A stretch of 19,694 bases of DNA, from contig CALMQK010000211.1 of NCBI GenBank assembly GCA_937872085.1, positions 1 through 19,694 of the forward strand, read 5' to 3'. The DNA is from an uncultured euryarchaeote (GTDB lineage: Archaea; Thermoplasmatota; Thermoplasmata; UBA10834). Below, in pieces: positions 7,562 to 13,555 of the stretch (the first letter of the stretch is position 1; every line of letters starts with the position of its first letter). A model generated the notes under the pieces. It saw only the letters and a list, made by a program, of their open reading frames with translations, made no database searches and was not told where the DNA came from. A program made the translations under genes and the position numbers.

Positions 7562-8212
7562 TCATCTCAGCAACAATTTCGCGTCGACCACAACCGCTCC
7601 CTTCTCCTTCACGAAGACCGGGTTGAGGTCCATCTGATCGATCTTGTCCATGTACTTCTCTCCCAGGGATGAGACCTTCATCAGTACGTTCAGTATGGCC
7701 TCCCTGTCCACTTTGATCTTCCTGAAGCCCTCAAGGATCGGCGCCGCCTTGATCTCGTGCAACATCTCCTCGGCGTCCTCGCGCTTGATAGGCACCACCC
7801 TGAACGTGACGTCCTTGTAGACCTCCGTGTAGATGCCGCCCAGGCCGAACATGACCGTCAGGCCGAATGTGGGGTCGTTGATGAGGCCGATGATGACCTC
7901 GACGCGCCTGTCCTGCACGGATTCGACCAGGAGCTTCTCGTTGGGGAACTTCTCCCGCATCTTCTTGAACTCCTGTTCGAGCTGGTCCCTCGGGATGTCC
8001 AGGACAACACCGCCAACGTCAGTCTTGTGCAGGATGTTCGGCGAGCAGACCTTCAGGACGACGTGGGACTTCAGCTTCTTCTGGTCGATCTCCTCGTACC
8101 TGCCCACGACCTGAAAATCCGTCGTCGGGATCCCCGACTCTCGGAGGAGTTCCTTGACCTCGTTCTCCGCAAGGGCCTTCCTCCCTTCCTTGAGCACGGA
8201 TTCTATGATCAA
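7562..8212 (-). CDS. acdB: ADP-forming acyl-CoA (acetyl-CoA) synthetase, beta subunit
   Basis: ATP-grasp-type beta subunit of the archaeal NDP-forming acyl-CoA synthetase, which converts acyl-CoA + ADP + phosphate to acid + CoA + ATP. At 216 residues it is close in length and pattern to the Pyrococcus beta subunit. The motif SPNILHKTDVGGV carries His62, equivalent to the phosphate-relaying histidine of the beta subunit. VMFGLGGIYTEVYKDVTFRVVPI and DLNPVFV near the C-terminus are family hallmarks. The start is a TTG at 8212, supported by AGGGG seven bases upstream. The gene sits 37 bases after korC and 19 before psd. Its presumed alpha partner is encoded at 17914-19329. The position behind an acyl-CoA-producing oxidoreductase suggests ATP production from that acyl-CoA; this is inference. 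Confidence 0.92.
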   Translation of the reverse strand: MIIESVLKEGRKALAENEVKELLRESGIPTTDFQVVGRYEEIDQKKLKSHVVLKVCSPNILHKTDVGGVVLDIPRDQLEQEFKKMREKFPNEKLLVESVQDRRVEVIIGLINDPTFGLTVMFGLGGIYTEVYKDVTFRVVPIKREDAEEMLHEIKAAPILEGFRKIKVDREAILNVLMKVSSLGEKYMDKIDQMDLNPVFVKEKGAVVVDAKLLLR

Positions 8213-8219
8213 TTTGCAG

Positions 8220-8224
8220 CCCCT
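8220..8224 (-). promoter_or_regulatory. Ribosome-binding site supporting the TTG start of acdB
   Basis: The minus strand reads AGGGG, with seven bases to the TTG at 8212-8210. No ATG or GTG nearby fits the aligned N-terminus of the family as well, so this site decides the start. Confidence 0.55.
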
Positions 8225-8249
8225 AGGTCGTCCAACGCTTCTGTCGTCT

Positions 8250-8828
8250 TTAACTCTTCGCTAGCCTGCTCTGCGCCTCGCGTCCCAGCTCAGCCCCGAG
8301 GCTCAGGGCCTTCTTGTTCAGTTCGTGCGTGGCCGGGGGCAATGAATCGAAAAGCGCCTTCTCGAGCGAATCACGGGAGACGATGCCCGATATCTCCCTG
8401 AAGGCTCCGAGCATCACTATGTTGGCCACTATCCTGGTGCCCAGGCTCTCGGCTGCCTTTGTGGCTGCAACCTCGTAGACATCCCCTTCCGGCCTTTCCA
8501 AGACCAGGTCCGGGTCGATGAGGATCCTTGTGTCCGGCTTCCTGTCACCGATGTACTTCAGGTAGGCCTGCTGAGACATGATGATGAGGTCGTCTGGGAT
8601 CTCGACGAAGGGGTACAGCATCTGATGGTCCGAGATCTTCACGTCGCATTTTGAATGCCCGCCTCTCGCTGATGGCCCATAGGACTGGGTCTGAATGGCC
8701 TGTTTCCCTCTCGAGTGTCCATCGTCGGTCGTGGTTCTTTCGTAGAGGGATGCCGCGCGGGCAAGGACTATACCCATTAGGATCACGCCTTGGCCCCCGA
8801 AACCCGAGAACCTGATCTGCCTATCCAT
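8250..8828 (-). CDS. korC: 2-oxoacid:ferredoxin oxidoreductase, gamma subunit (KorC-type)
   Basis: Gamma subunit of a 2-oxoacid:ferredoxin oxidoreductase, 192 residues. The N-terminus has the glycine-rich FSGFGGQGVILMG, and QSYGPSARGGHSKCDVKIS is the other family signature. In multi-subunit enzymes of this class the gamma domain helps bind CoA. The ATG at 8828 lies eight bases inside the end of korB, so translation is probably coupled. It is the last of four subunit genes in the order D-A-B-C, typical of archaeal 2-oxoglutarate (rather than pyruvate) oxidoreductases. Substrate specificity cannot be read from the sequence alone, so 2-oxoglutarate is an inference. Confidence 0.92.
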   Translation of the reverse strand: MDRQIRFSGFGGQGVILMGIVLARAASLYERTTTDDGHSRGKQAIQTQSYGPSARGGHSKCDVKISDHQMLYPFVEIPDDLIIMSQQAYLKYIGDRKPDTRILIDPDLVLERPEGDVYEVAATKAAESLGTRIVANIVMLGAFREISGIVSRDSLEKALFDSLPPATHELNKKALSLGAELGREAQSRLAKS

Positions 8829-9630
8829 GCTTCACAACCCCGATGAGCTCCTCATAAGACTCGCGGTTCCTGTCGACGAACTCGCCAACGGTTATCTGGC
8901 CGGCGAGGTTCAGGTCCACGTGGTCCACCGCGGCCGTCCTCGCCTTGTCCCTCCTGACCGAGCTCTCCTTGAACCAGTCCAGGAGTTGTGTAGGGTCGGG
9001 CATCTTGTTCCTCCGACCGAAGTTTATCGGACACTGGGACACTATCTCGACGAACGCGAACCCTTTCTTCTGGAGCGCCGTCTTGATCGATTTCGTGAGT
9101 TCGTGGACCTGCCTGGTGGTCCATCTGGCAACATAGTTCGCACCAGCAGCGACCGCGATCTCCGCAAGGTCGAACGGGTATTCCTTGTTCCCCGACGGCG
9201 TGGTGGTCGACAGGAAATCGTGCGGCGTGGTTATCGATGCCTGGCCGCCCGTCATCCCGTAGATGTTGTTGTTGATGCAGATCACCGTCATGTCGAGGTT
9301 GCGCCTGCAGCCGTTTATGAAGTGGTTGCCGCCGATCGCGCCCAGGTCGCCATCGCCCGTGAAGACCACGACCTTCAGCTCGGGGCTCGCGAGCTTCAGT
9401 CCGGTAGCGAATGCGATGGCTCTGCCGTGAGTCGTGTGGAGCGCATCCGAGTTGATGTAGAGCGGGATCCTCGATGAGCAGCCGATCCCGCCGACGAAGG
9501 CAGTCCGGTCCAGGGGGAGGCCGAGATCGTTGAACGCCCTGTAGAAGCAGTTCATGACGGTGCCGTTCCCGCATCCCGGGCAGAAGACATGCGGCCAGCG
9601 GTCCTTCCTGTAGAAATCGAACAGCTCCAT
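8821..9630 (-). CDS. korB: 2-oxoacid:ferredoxin oxidoreductase, beta subunit (KorB-type, TPP-binding)
   Basis: Thiamine-diphosphate-binding subunit, 269 residues. CPGCGNG at residues 17-23 supplies the first two of the cysteines expected to hold a [4Fe-4S] cluster; Cys51 (GIGCSSR) and the cysteine of SQCPINFGRRNK are the other candidates. The TPP/Mg2+ motif GDGDLGAIGGNHFINGCRRN...NNNIYGMTGGQ is intact. This subunit carries out the decarboxylation and passes electrons to the ferredoxin subunit. The ATG at 9630 shares one base with the korA stop (TGATG). Length and motifs fit the 2-oxoglutarate/2-oxoacid group with separate alpha and beta chains. Confidence 0.95.
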   Translation of the reverse strand: MELFDFYRKDRWPHVFCPGCGNGTVMNCFYRAFNDLGLPLDRTAFVGGIGCSSRIPLYINSDALHTTHGRAIAFATGLKLASPELKVVVFTGDGDLGAIGGNHFINGCRRNLDMTVICINNNIYGMTGGQASITTPHDFLSTTTPSGNKEYPFDLAEIAVAAGANYVARWTTRQVHELTKSIKTALQKKGFAFVEIVSQCPINFGRRNKMPDPTQLLDWFKESSVRRDKARTAAVDHVDLNLAGQITVGEFVDRNRESYEELIGVVKHG

Positions 9631-10760
9631 CAGATCGCCCCCATCTCATGCAGCTTGTGCCTTACCTCGCTGGGCGTCGGCGGGTCCCCGCCTATCTTCG
9701 AGAGCAGTTCGACCTTCCGACAGCCAGCCTCGAGCGCCACTCTCTTGATGTCACCGTACAGCTGGCCGAGGTTCATCTCGCACACGAGCATCCTATCGCA
9801 ATGGCTCGCGATCTCTGCGACGGGCTCCTCGGGGAAGGGCCAGATGGTCTTCAGCCTGAGAAGACCGATCCTGTCGTCCTGCGACGCCACTTCCATCGCG
9901 CCGAGCGACGCGGCTCCGTAAGACACGACCATGGTCTTCGAACCGGGGCACATCACCTCCCACTTGTTGATGTCCTTCCGGTTCATGAGCACCTTCTGCG
10001 AGAGCCGCTTGACCAGCTCCTGGTGGATCTTCGGGTCCTCGGGCTCTATCCGAGAATCCTCGGCGTGCGTCATGCCCGTGATCATTGTCTTGTGCCCCTT
10101 CCCGAACACTGGGAAAGGATGGACCAGCTCGTCTGAAATGTCATAGGCCTCGTCGGAGCGCTTGATTCCTTTCTCCTTCCTGTTCACGATTCTGATCTTG
10201 TCGGGGATCGTGAGAGGGCCCCTCATGTGACCCACCTCTGCATCGGACAGGAGGAATGCCGGGACCCGGTACTTCTCCGCGTAGTTGAAAGCCTCAACAG
10301 TCAGATCGAACATCTCCTGCACGGATGCGGGCGCGAATGCGATGACCTGGTAATCGCCATGGGAACCCCATTTGGTTTGCATGACGTCGCCTTGCGAGGC
10401 GCGCGTGGGCTGGCCCGTCGAAGGACCTCCGCGCATGACGTTGACTATCACAACCGGCGTCTCCGACATCGCGGCATACCCAATGGCCTCCTGCATCAGG
10501 GAGAATCCCGGGCCGGATGTCGCCGTCATCGACTTCACGCCTCCCCAGGAAGCACCTATGACCGCGGATATGCAGGCTATCTCGTCCTCCATCTGAAGGA
10601 ATACTTCATCGGTCCCGGTTAGCCTTCTGGCCAGGCCTTCCGCGATCTCGGTCGACGGAGTAATAGGGTAGCCAGCGAAGAATCTCACTCCGGCAACGAT
10701 GGCCCCCTCGACGCAGGCTTCGTTCCCCTGAAGGAAGTATTCTCCGGGTCGGGCCCTCAT
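9630..10760 (-). CDS. korA: 2-oxoacid:ferredoxin oxidoreductase, alpha subunit (KorA-type)
   Basis: Alpha subunit, 376 residues, holding the pyrimidine-binding and transketolase C-terminal-like domains. Key stretches are GNEACVEGAIVAGVRFFAGYPITPSTE near the N-terminus, TSGPGFSLMQEA and RGGPSTGQPT. The frame is open further upstream to a start-type codon at 10868, but those extra residues overlap korD almost completely and do not resemble the family. The ATG at 10760 forms a four-base ATGA overlap with the korD stop and places the conserved GEYFLQGNEA right at the start, so it is chosen. Together with korB, korC and korD it forms the complex that converts 2-oxoacid, CoA and oxidised ferredoxin to acyl-CoA, CO2 and reduced ferredoxin. 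Confidence 0.95.
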   Translation of the reverse strand: MRARPGEYFLQGNEACVEGAIVAGVRFFAGYPITPSTEIAEGLARRLTGTDEVFLQMEDEIACISAVIGASWGGVKSMTATSGPGFSLMQEAIGYAAMSETPVVIVNVMRGGPSTGQPTRASQGDVMQTKWGSHGDYQVIAFAPASVQEMFDLTVEAFNYAEKYRVPAFLLSDAEVGHMRGPLTIPDKIRIVNRKEKGIKRSDEAYDISDELVHPFPVFGKGHKTMITGMTHAEDSRIEPEDPKIHQELVKRLSQKVLMNRKDINKWEVMCPGSKTMVVSYGAASLGAMEVASQDDRIGLLRLKTIWPFPEEPVAEIASHCDRMLVCEMNLGQLYGDIKRVALEAGCRKVELLSKIGGDPPTPSEVRHKLHEMGAI

Positions 10761-11005
10761 CTGCTCTGCTCCTCCTCGGTCTCGGGATGCCACGAGATCG
10801 CCTGGTCGGGGCAGCTCAGGATACAGAGTTCGCAGAGTAGTTTTCCTGATCGATTGTGATTGTAACATTTCTCGTGCGCGTCGACGATGGCGTCGAAGTA
10901 TCCAATGTCGGAGATATCAGTGCCTCTGGAGTAGCACTTCTTCGGACAGATGTAGACGCATATGTTGCAGCCCTTGCACAGCTTCGGATCCACGACCGGC
11001 TTCAT
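10757..11005 (-). CDS. korD: Ferredoxin-like delta subunit of 2-oxoacid oxidoreductase (KorD-type)
   Basis: Small 2[4Fe-4S] ferredoxin of 82 residues, the electron-exit subunit of the complex. The first cluster motif is regular: C10, C13, C16 and C20-P. The second is spread out: C47, then ten residues, then C58, C61 and C65-P, so the first spacing is eight residues longer than the standard CxxC. An extra cysteine is at 24. First gene of the long minus-strand transcript. The ATG at 11005 follows GGGAAGGGA, a strong ribosome-binding sequence although immediately adjacent to the ATG, and a TATA-like box lies about 35 bases upstream. The stop overlaps the korA start by four bases. Confidence 0.92.
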   Translation of the reverse strand: MKPVVDPKLCKGCNICVYICPKKCYSRGTDISDIGYFDAIVDAHEKCYNHNRSGKLLCELCILSCPDQAISWHPETEEEQSR

Positions 11006-11035
11006 TCCCTTCCCGTCCCAATATTATTAGCCGTG

Positions 11036-11045
11036 CCATATATGA
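11036..11045 (-). promoter_or_regulatory. TATA-like box of the korDABC-acdB-psd-pssA-mptD transcript
   Basis: The minus strand reads TCATATATGG, centred about 35 bases before the korD ATG, predicting a leader under 10 bases. No other convincing TATA box with this spacing appears until the one before the THEP1 gene, so the eight genes may form one operon. The rest of the divergent gap 11006-11222 holds a direct repeat, an inverted repeat and the nadA promoter. Confidence 0.5.
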
Positions 11046-11093
11046 AGCTTCGTGACTTAATATGAATCGTCATCCAGTCGTCTGCGCCCAATA

Positions 11094-11116
11094 TCAATCG
11101 ATAGGTTGTCAATCGA
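11094..11116. repeat. Direct repeat TCAATCGA in the korD-nadA divergent gap
   Basis: TCAATCGA occurs at 11094-11101 and again at 11109-11116, start to start 15 bases. The pair lies in the middle of the divergent promoter region, outside both TATA boxes. It may be a paired binding site for a regulator, or chance. Confidence 0.35.
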
Positions 11117-11164
11117 CTCGACCTGCGAGGCGGAAGAGGCCAATCAGTCATCCCCCGCCGGAGT

Positions 11165-11192
11165 ATCCTTTCGGATGTTCGAAGGAAAGGAT
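11165..11192. repeat. Inverted repeat before nadA
   Basis: Perfect 8-base arms ATCCTTTC (11165-11172) and GAAAGGAT (11185-11192), 12 bases apart, with a TTCGAA palindrome inside the spacer. The right arm touches an ATTAATA element at 11191 and ends 12 bases before the GTTTATAAAC box. That position, over the region where TFB would bind, suits an operator or activator site for nadA. Confidence 0.5.
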
Positions 11193-11204
11193 TAATACGC
11201 GCCT

Positions 11205-11214
11205 GTTTATAAAC
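11205..11214 (+). promoter_or_regulatory. TATA box of nadA
   Basis: GTTTATAAAC is a strong TATA-like palindrome, but it lies only about 13 bases before the GTG at 11223; the expected start of transcription would fall near 11236. Either the weaker ATTAATA at 11191-11197 drives a leaderless message from 11223, or the true start codon is the in-frame GTG at 11244. Confidence 0.45.
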
Positions 11215-11222
11215 CGATTCTC

Positions 11223-12134
11223 GTGACTCTGAACGCTCTTCAGGTGAGGATCCTCGACTTGAAAAAGGAGAAGGACGCCATCATACTAGGGCACAACTAT
11301 CAGAGGAAGGAGGTCCAGGAGATATCCGATTTCCTGGGGGATTCCTACGGGCTCTCGGTCCAGGCATCCAAGACCAAAGCCAAGGTCATCGTGTTCTGCG
11401 GCGTCGACTTCATGGCGGAATCGGCCAAGATCCTCAACCCGGAGAAGACGGTCCTCCACCCAAACCTGAAAGCCAAGTGCCCTATGGCCGCGATGGTCGA
11501 TCCGGAGTCCCTCCGAGCGCTCAAGGAGGAGCATCCCGGGGCGCCGGTCGTTTCCTACGTGAACACGTCCGCAGAAGTGAAGGCGATGACTGATATCTGC
11601 TGCACTTCGGCCAACGCCGTCAAGATCGTCCAGTCGCTTCCAGACAAGAAGATCATCTTCGTTCCTGACACGAACCTGGGGCTGTATGTCCAGAGGTTCG
11701 TGAAGGACAAGGAGATAATCCTGTGGCCGGGGTATTGTCCGACCCATGTGAACATCACCAAGAAGGACCTCGAGGAGCTGAAAAGGAAGCACCCAGGCGC
11801 CGAGGTGCTCGTGCACCCCGAGTGTTCTCCGGACGTCATAGATTTCGCGGACCACGCGTTCTCAACTGAAGGCATCATCAAGCACGCTATCGCCTCGCCC
11901 AAGAAGGAGTTCATCATCGGGACCGAGGAGAACATGCTGCACAGGCTCAGGAAGGAGGCTCCTGGCAAGGTGTTCTACTCGAGCCCCAATGCGGCTTGTC
12001 CGAACATGAGGGAGATCACACTGGAAGACGTCAGGGACGCCCTCCTCAAGATGCAGTTCAAGATCGAGCTTCCAGCCGACATAATCAAGAGGGCGAAGGT
12101 GCCCCTCGAGAGGATGATTGCGGCCGGGAGATAG
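11223..12134 (+). CDS. nadA: Quinolinate synthase
   Basis: Condenses iminoaspartate with dihydroxyacetone phosphate to quinolinate, an early step of NAD synthesis; it is an oxygen-sensitive [4Fe-4S] enzyme. At 303 residues the length is that of archaeal NadA. The three cluster cysteines are visible as C86 (KAKCPMA), C201 (HPECSPD) and C259 (NAACPNM). GHNYQRKEVQ at 23-32 and GVDFMAESAKILNP at 60-73 are family signatures. The start at GTG 11223 gives an N-terminus close to that of Pyrococcus NadA; a GTG at 11244 would fit the TATA box better but shortens the first helix. No nadB or nadC lies beside it in this window. It is divergent from korD and converges on the LysE-family gene with a two-base gap. 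Confidence 0.95.
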   Translation: MTLNALQVRILDLKKEKDAIILGHNYQRKEVQEISDFLGDSYGLSVQASKTKAKVIVFCGVDFMAESAKILNPEKTVLHPNLKAKCPMAAMVDPESLRALKEEHPGAPVVSYVNTSAEVKAMTDICCTSANAVKIVQSLPDKKIIFVPDTNLGLYVQRFVKDKEIILWPGYCPTHVNITKKDLEELKRKHPGAEVLVHPECSPDVIDFADHAFSTEGIIKHAIASPKKEFIIGTEENMLHRLRKEAPGKVFYSSPNAACPNMREITLEDVRDALLKMQFKIELPADIIKRAKVPLERMIAAGR

Positions 12135-12136
12135 AG

Positions 12137-12781
12137 CTACAGGGATGTTGCTAGCTCGTACCCTGGGCCGGCGATGAAGTAGACACCGAACGCTATCATT
12201 ACTACTCCGCAGATGCCGAAGACGAGCTCATGCATGGTCGGCGTCCAGAGGTGCTTCGTTTTGTATACTGTGAATGAAGTGAATGTGTACCACGCAAGGT
12301 CGCAGCTCCAGTGAACGATGGCGAAGACCACGACTATGATGGCGCCGAACTCCTGCGCGTTGTAGATTAGAACTGCCCCGACCGAGGCCCACCAGAGCAG
12401 GAAGTAGGGGTTGAGCGAAGAGGTGATCGCACCTGCCCAGAGCGAGTCGTAGGGGAAGTACTTCTCATCCCCTCCCGCTATCACTCTCCTCGATCTCACC
12501 ATCTTGTAACCCATCTGCAGGAGGAAGGCTCCCCCGACAAGACCTATGCCCAGCTTGACCAAAGGGTCAGTGAAGATGGTCCCTATGCTGAAGAATATCA
12601 AGGCCATGAGCGGGAACTCGACCAGACCGTGTCCCAAGGCGATCTTGATGCCAGCTCGCTTGTCCTTGTAGCCCTTGGCCACAGCTGCCGCGAACAGTGG
12701 CCCTGGGGTCATCACTCCGGACAGGGAGATCAGGATTGCGAAGCCAAAGAATATCCAGATGTTCTCGCTCAGCAGCTCCAC
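12137..12781 (-). CDS. LysE/RhtB-family exporter
   Basis: Integral membrane protein of 214 residues with about six hydrophobic helices and the LysE-family N-terminal pattern: SGVMTPGPLFAAAVAKGYKDKRAGIKIALGHG. The TPGP motif and the following G-x-K-x-G-x4-LGH are typical. Relatives export amino acids such as lysine, threonine or homoserine lactones; the substrate here cannot be told. The start is a GTG at 12781, with a TATA box about 28 bases upstream, which makes a leaderless transcript likely. It converges on nadA and is probably a single-gene unit. Confidence 0.82.
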   Translation of the reverse strand: MELLSENIWIFFGFAILISLSGVMTPGPLFAAAVAKGYKDKRAGIKIALGHGLVEFPLMALIFFSIGTIFTDPLVKLGIGLVGGAFLLQMGYKMVRSRRVIAGGDEKYFPYDSLWAGAITSSLNPYFLLWWASVGAVLIYNAQEFGAIIVVVFAIVHWSCDLAWYTFTSFTVYKTKHLWTPTMHELVFGICGVVMIAFGVYFIAGPGYELATSL

Positions 12782-12804
12782 GCACCGTTGTCAGGGATTG
12801 CCAG

Positions 12805-12812
12805 ATATTTAA
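12805..12812 (-). promoter_or_regulatory. TATA box of the LysE-family gene
   Basis: TTAAATAT on the minus strand, centred about 28 bases before the GTG at 12781. This spacing puts the start of transcription at or near the start codon and supports the GTG. Confidence 0.55.
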
Positions 12813-12845
12813 CCCGTGCTTTGACACGATCCGCTAAGGCAGCGC

Positions 12846-12855
12846 TTCTAAAATA
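12846..12855 (+). promoter_or_regulatory. TATA-like box before the candidate C/D box RNA
   Basis: TTCTAAAATA, centred near 12851. Transcription would be expected to start near 12877, just before the first RTGATGA box at 12878. Confidence 0.4.
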
Positions 12856-12871
12856 CCCTGAGTGAGATTGG

Positions 12872-12942
12872 GGCGGCATGATGACAAGAGGGTCAGCTGA
12901 GGTTCGAAAGGACCCGTGATGAGCCCTATGAGTGCTGAAAAC
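12872..12942 (+). ncRNA. Candidate C/D box guide RNA (2'-O-methylation)
   Basis: Box C ATGATGA (12878-12884), 12 bases, CTGA (12897-12900), 15 bases, GTGATGA (12916-12922), 12 bases, CTGA (12935-12938). Both boxes match RUGAUGA and CUGA exactly, and both spacings equal the 12 bases established for archaeal guide RNAs. The linker 12901-12914 folds into a five-pair stem (one G-U) with a GAAA loop, which would complete the inner kink-turn. The guides are CAAGAGGGTCAG and GCCCTATGAGTG; by the fifth-base rule they would direct methylation of the C in CTGA-C-CCTCTTG and of the second-half C in CACT-C-ATAGGGC. No clear terminal stem joins the flanks of the outer boxes, and I cannot place the targets in an rRNA or tRNA from memory. 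The end coordinates are approximate. Confidence 0.55.
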
Positions 12943-12949
12943 CTCTTGA

Positions 12950-12981
12950 GGCTGGATGGTCCCTACGGGCGCCATCCAGCC
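12950..12981 (+). repeat. Strong hairpin downstream of the candidate guide RNA
   Basis: Arms GGCTGGATGG (12950-12959) and CCATCCAGCC (12972-12981) pair perfectly over 10 bases; inside, CCC and GGG pair again around a TAC loop after a small internal loop. It starts 12 bases after the last CTGA box. It could be a 3' element or terminator of that RNA, or a separate structured RNA. No T-run follows. Confidence 0.5.
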
Positions 12982-13044
12982 AGTATCATCTCTGAGGCAC
13001 AAACCAAATAGGCAGCGAACTATTCGTAGGAATGGGCATCTAGC

Positions 13045-13515
13045 ATGGCGACGTCAAATCGTTCACGACCCAAAAGGCCGTTCGGAGTCACGATCCTCGC
13101 GATCATCCAGATCCTGTCGGGTCTGAACGCCCTGGGCAGCAGCCTCTTCTTCTTCGCCGTTTCCTCGTTGGCGAACACGGCCTCGGTCCAGCAATCCCTT
13201 CAGAGCTCGCCTTGGGTCGCAGAGAACGCCGCATCCATATTCTTCTGGCTCGGCCTCATCTTCCTGGCCTTCGCGTTGTGGTCATTGTGGTACGCTAGGG
13301 GGTACGTCAAGGGGCACGAATGGGCGAGGAGGCATGGCAGAAGGTTGGCAGTGCTGACCATCGTCCTCGCAGTACTCCTCATGATTTTCCTTCCCAACCT
13401 TCCTCAGAAGGTGGGCCTGGGTTCCCCCTGGTGGATGATAGTATCCAACTCGGTGGTCGCCATCTATCTAGGCAGACCGAAGGTGATTGCGTTCTTCAAA
13501 AGCCGCTCGACGTAG
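13045..13515 (+). CDS. Small multi-pass membrane protein of unknown function
   Basis: Protein of 156 residues with a basic N-terminus (SNRSRPKRP) and four predicted transmembrane segments at about 13-40, 62-84, 98-118 and 126-145. RPFGVTILAIIQILSGLNALGSS at the start of the first helix is a pattern often seen in small archaeal and bacterial membrane proteins without assigned function. No catalytic motif is visible. The ATG at 13045 is chosen because it opens the basic, then hydrophobic N-terminus; neither a good ribosome-binding site nor a strong TATA box stands before it. Codon use is G/C-ending as in neighbours. It ends 40 bases before the stop of the convergent nuclease gene. Confidence 0.72.
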   Translation: MATSNRSRPKRPFGVTILAIIQILSGLNALGSSLFFFAVSSLANTASVQQSLQSSPWVAENAASIFFWLGLIFLAFALWSLWYARGYVKGHEWARRHGRRLAVLTIVLAVLLMIFLPNLPQKVGLGSPWWMIVSNSVVAIYLGRPKVIAFFKSRST

Positions 13516-13555
13516 GCAAAGGGCTCGATGAGGATGCTTTTCCTATCGTATTCGC

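Noticed and set aside
10760..10868. N-terminal extension of KorA up to a start-type codon at 10868
   Set aside because: It overlaps korD almost fully and does not resemble the family; the ATG at 10760 with its ATGA overlap is the better start.
12899..12914. GGTTCGAAA resembling the T-arm of a tRNA
   Set aside because: No acceptor stem, anticodon arm or D-arm can be built around it; the stretch instead forms the GAAA-capped linker hairpin.
12878..12919. A 13-codon leaderless frame beginning at the first ATGATGA
   Set aside because: Very short, unrecognised, and its start and stop coincide exactly with the two RTGATGA boxes, which the guide-RNA layout explains.
12919..13011. A 30-codon frame starting at the ATG inside the second RTGATGA box and running through the hairpin
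   Set aside because: Third codon positions are not G/C-enriched as in the neighbouring genes, no ribosome-binding site precedes it, and the sequence is better explained by box motifs and a perfect stem.
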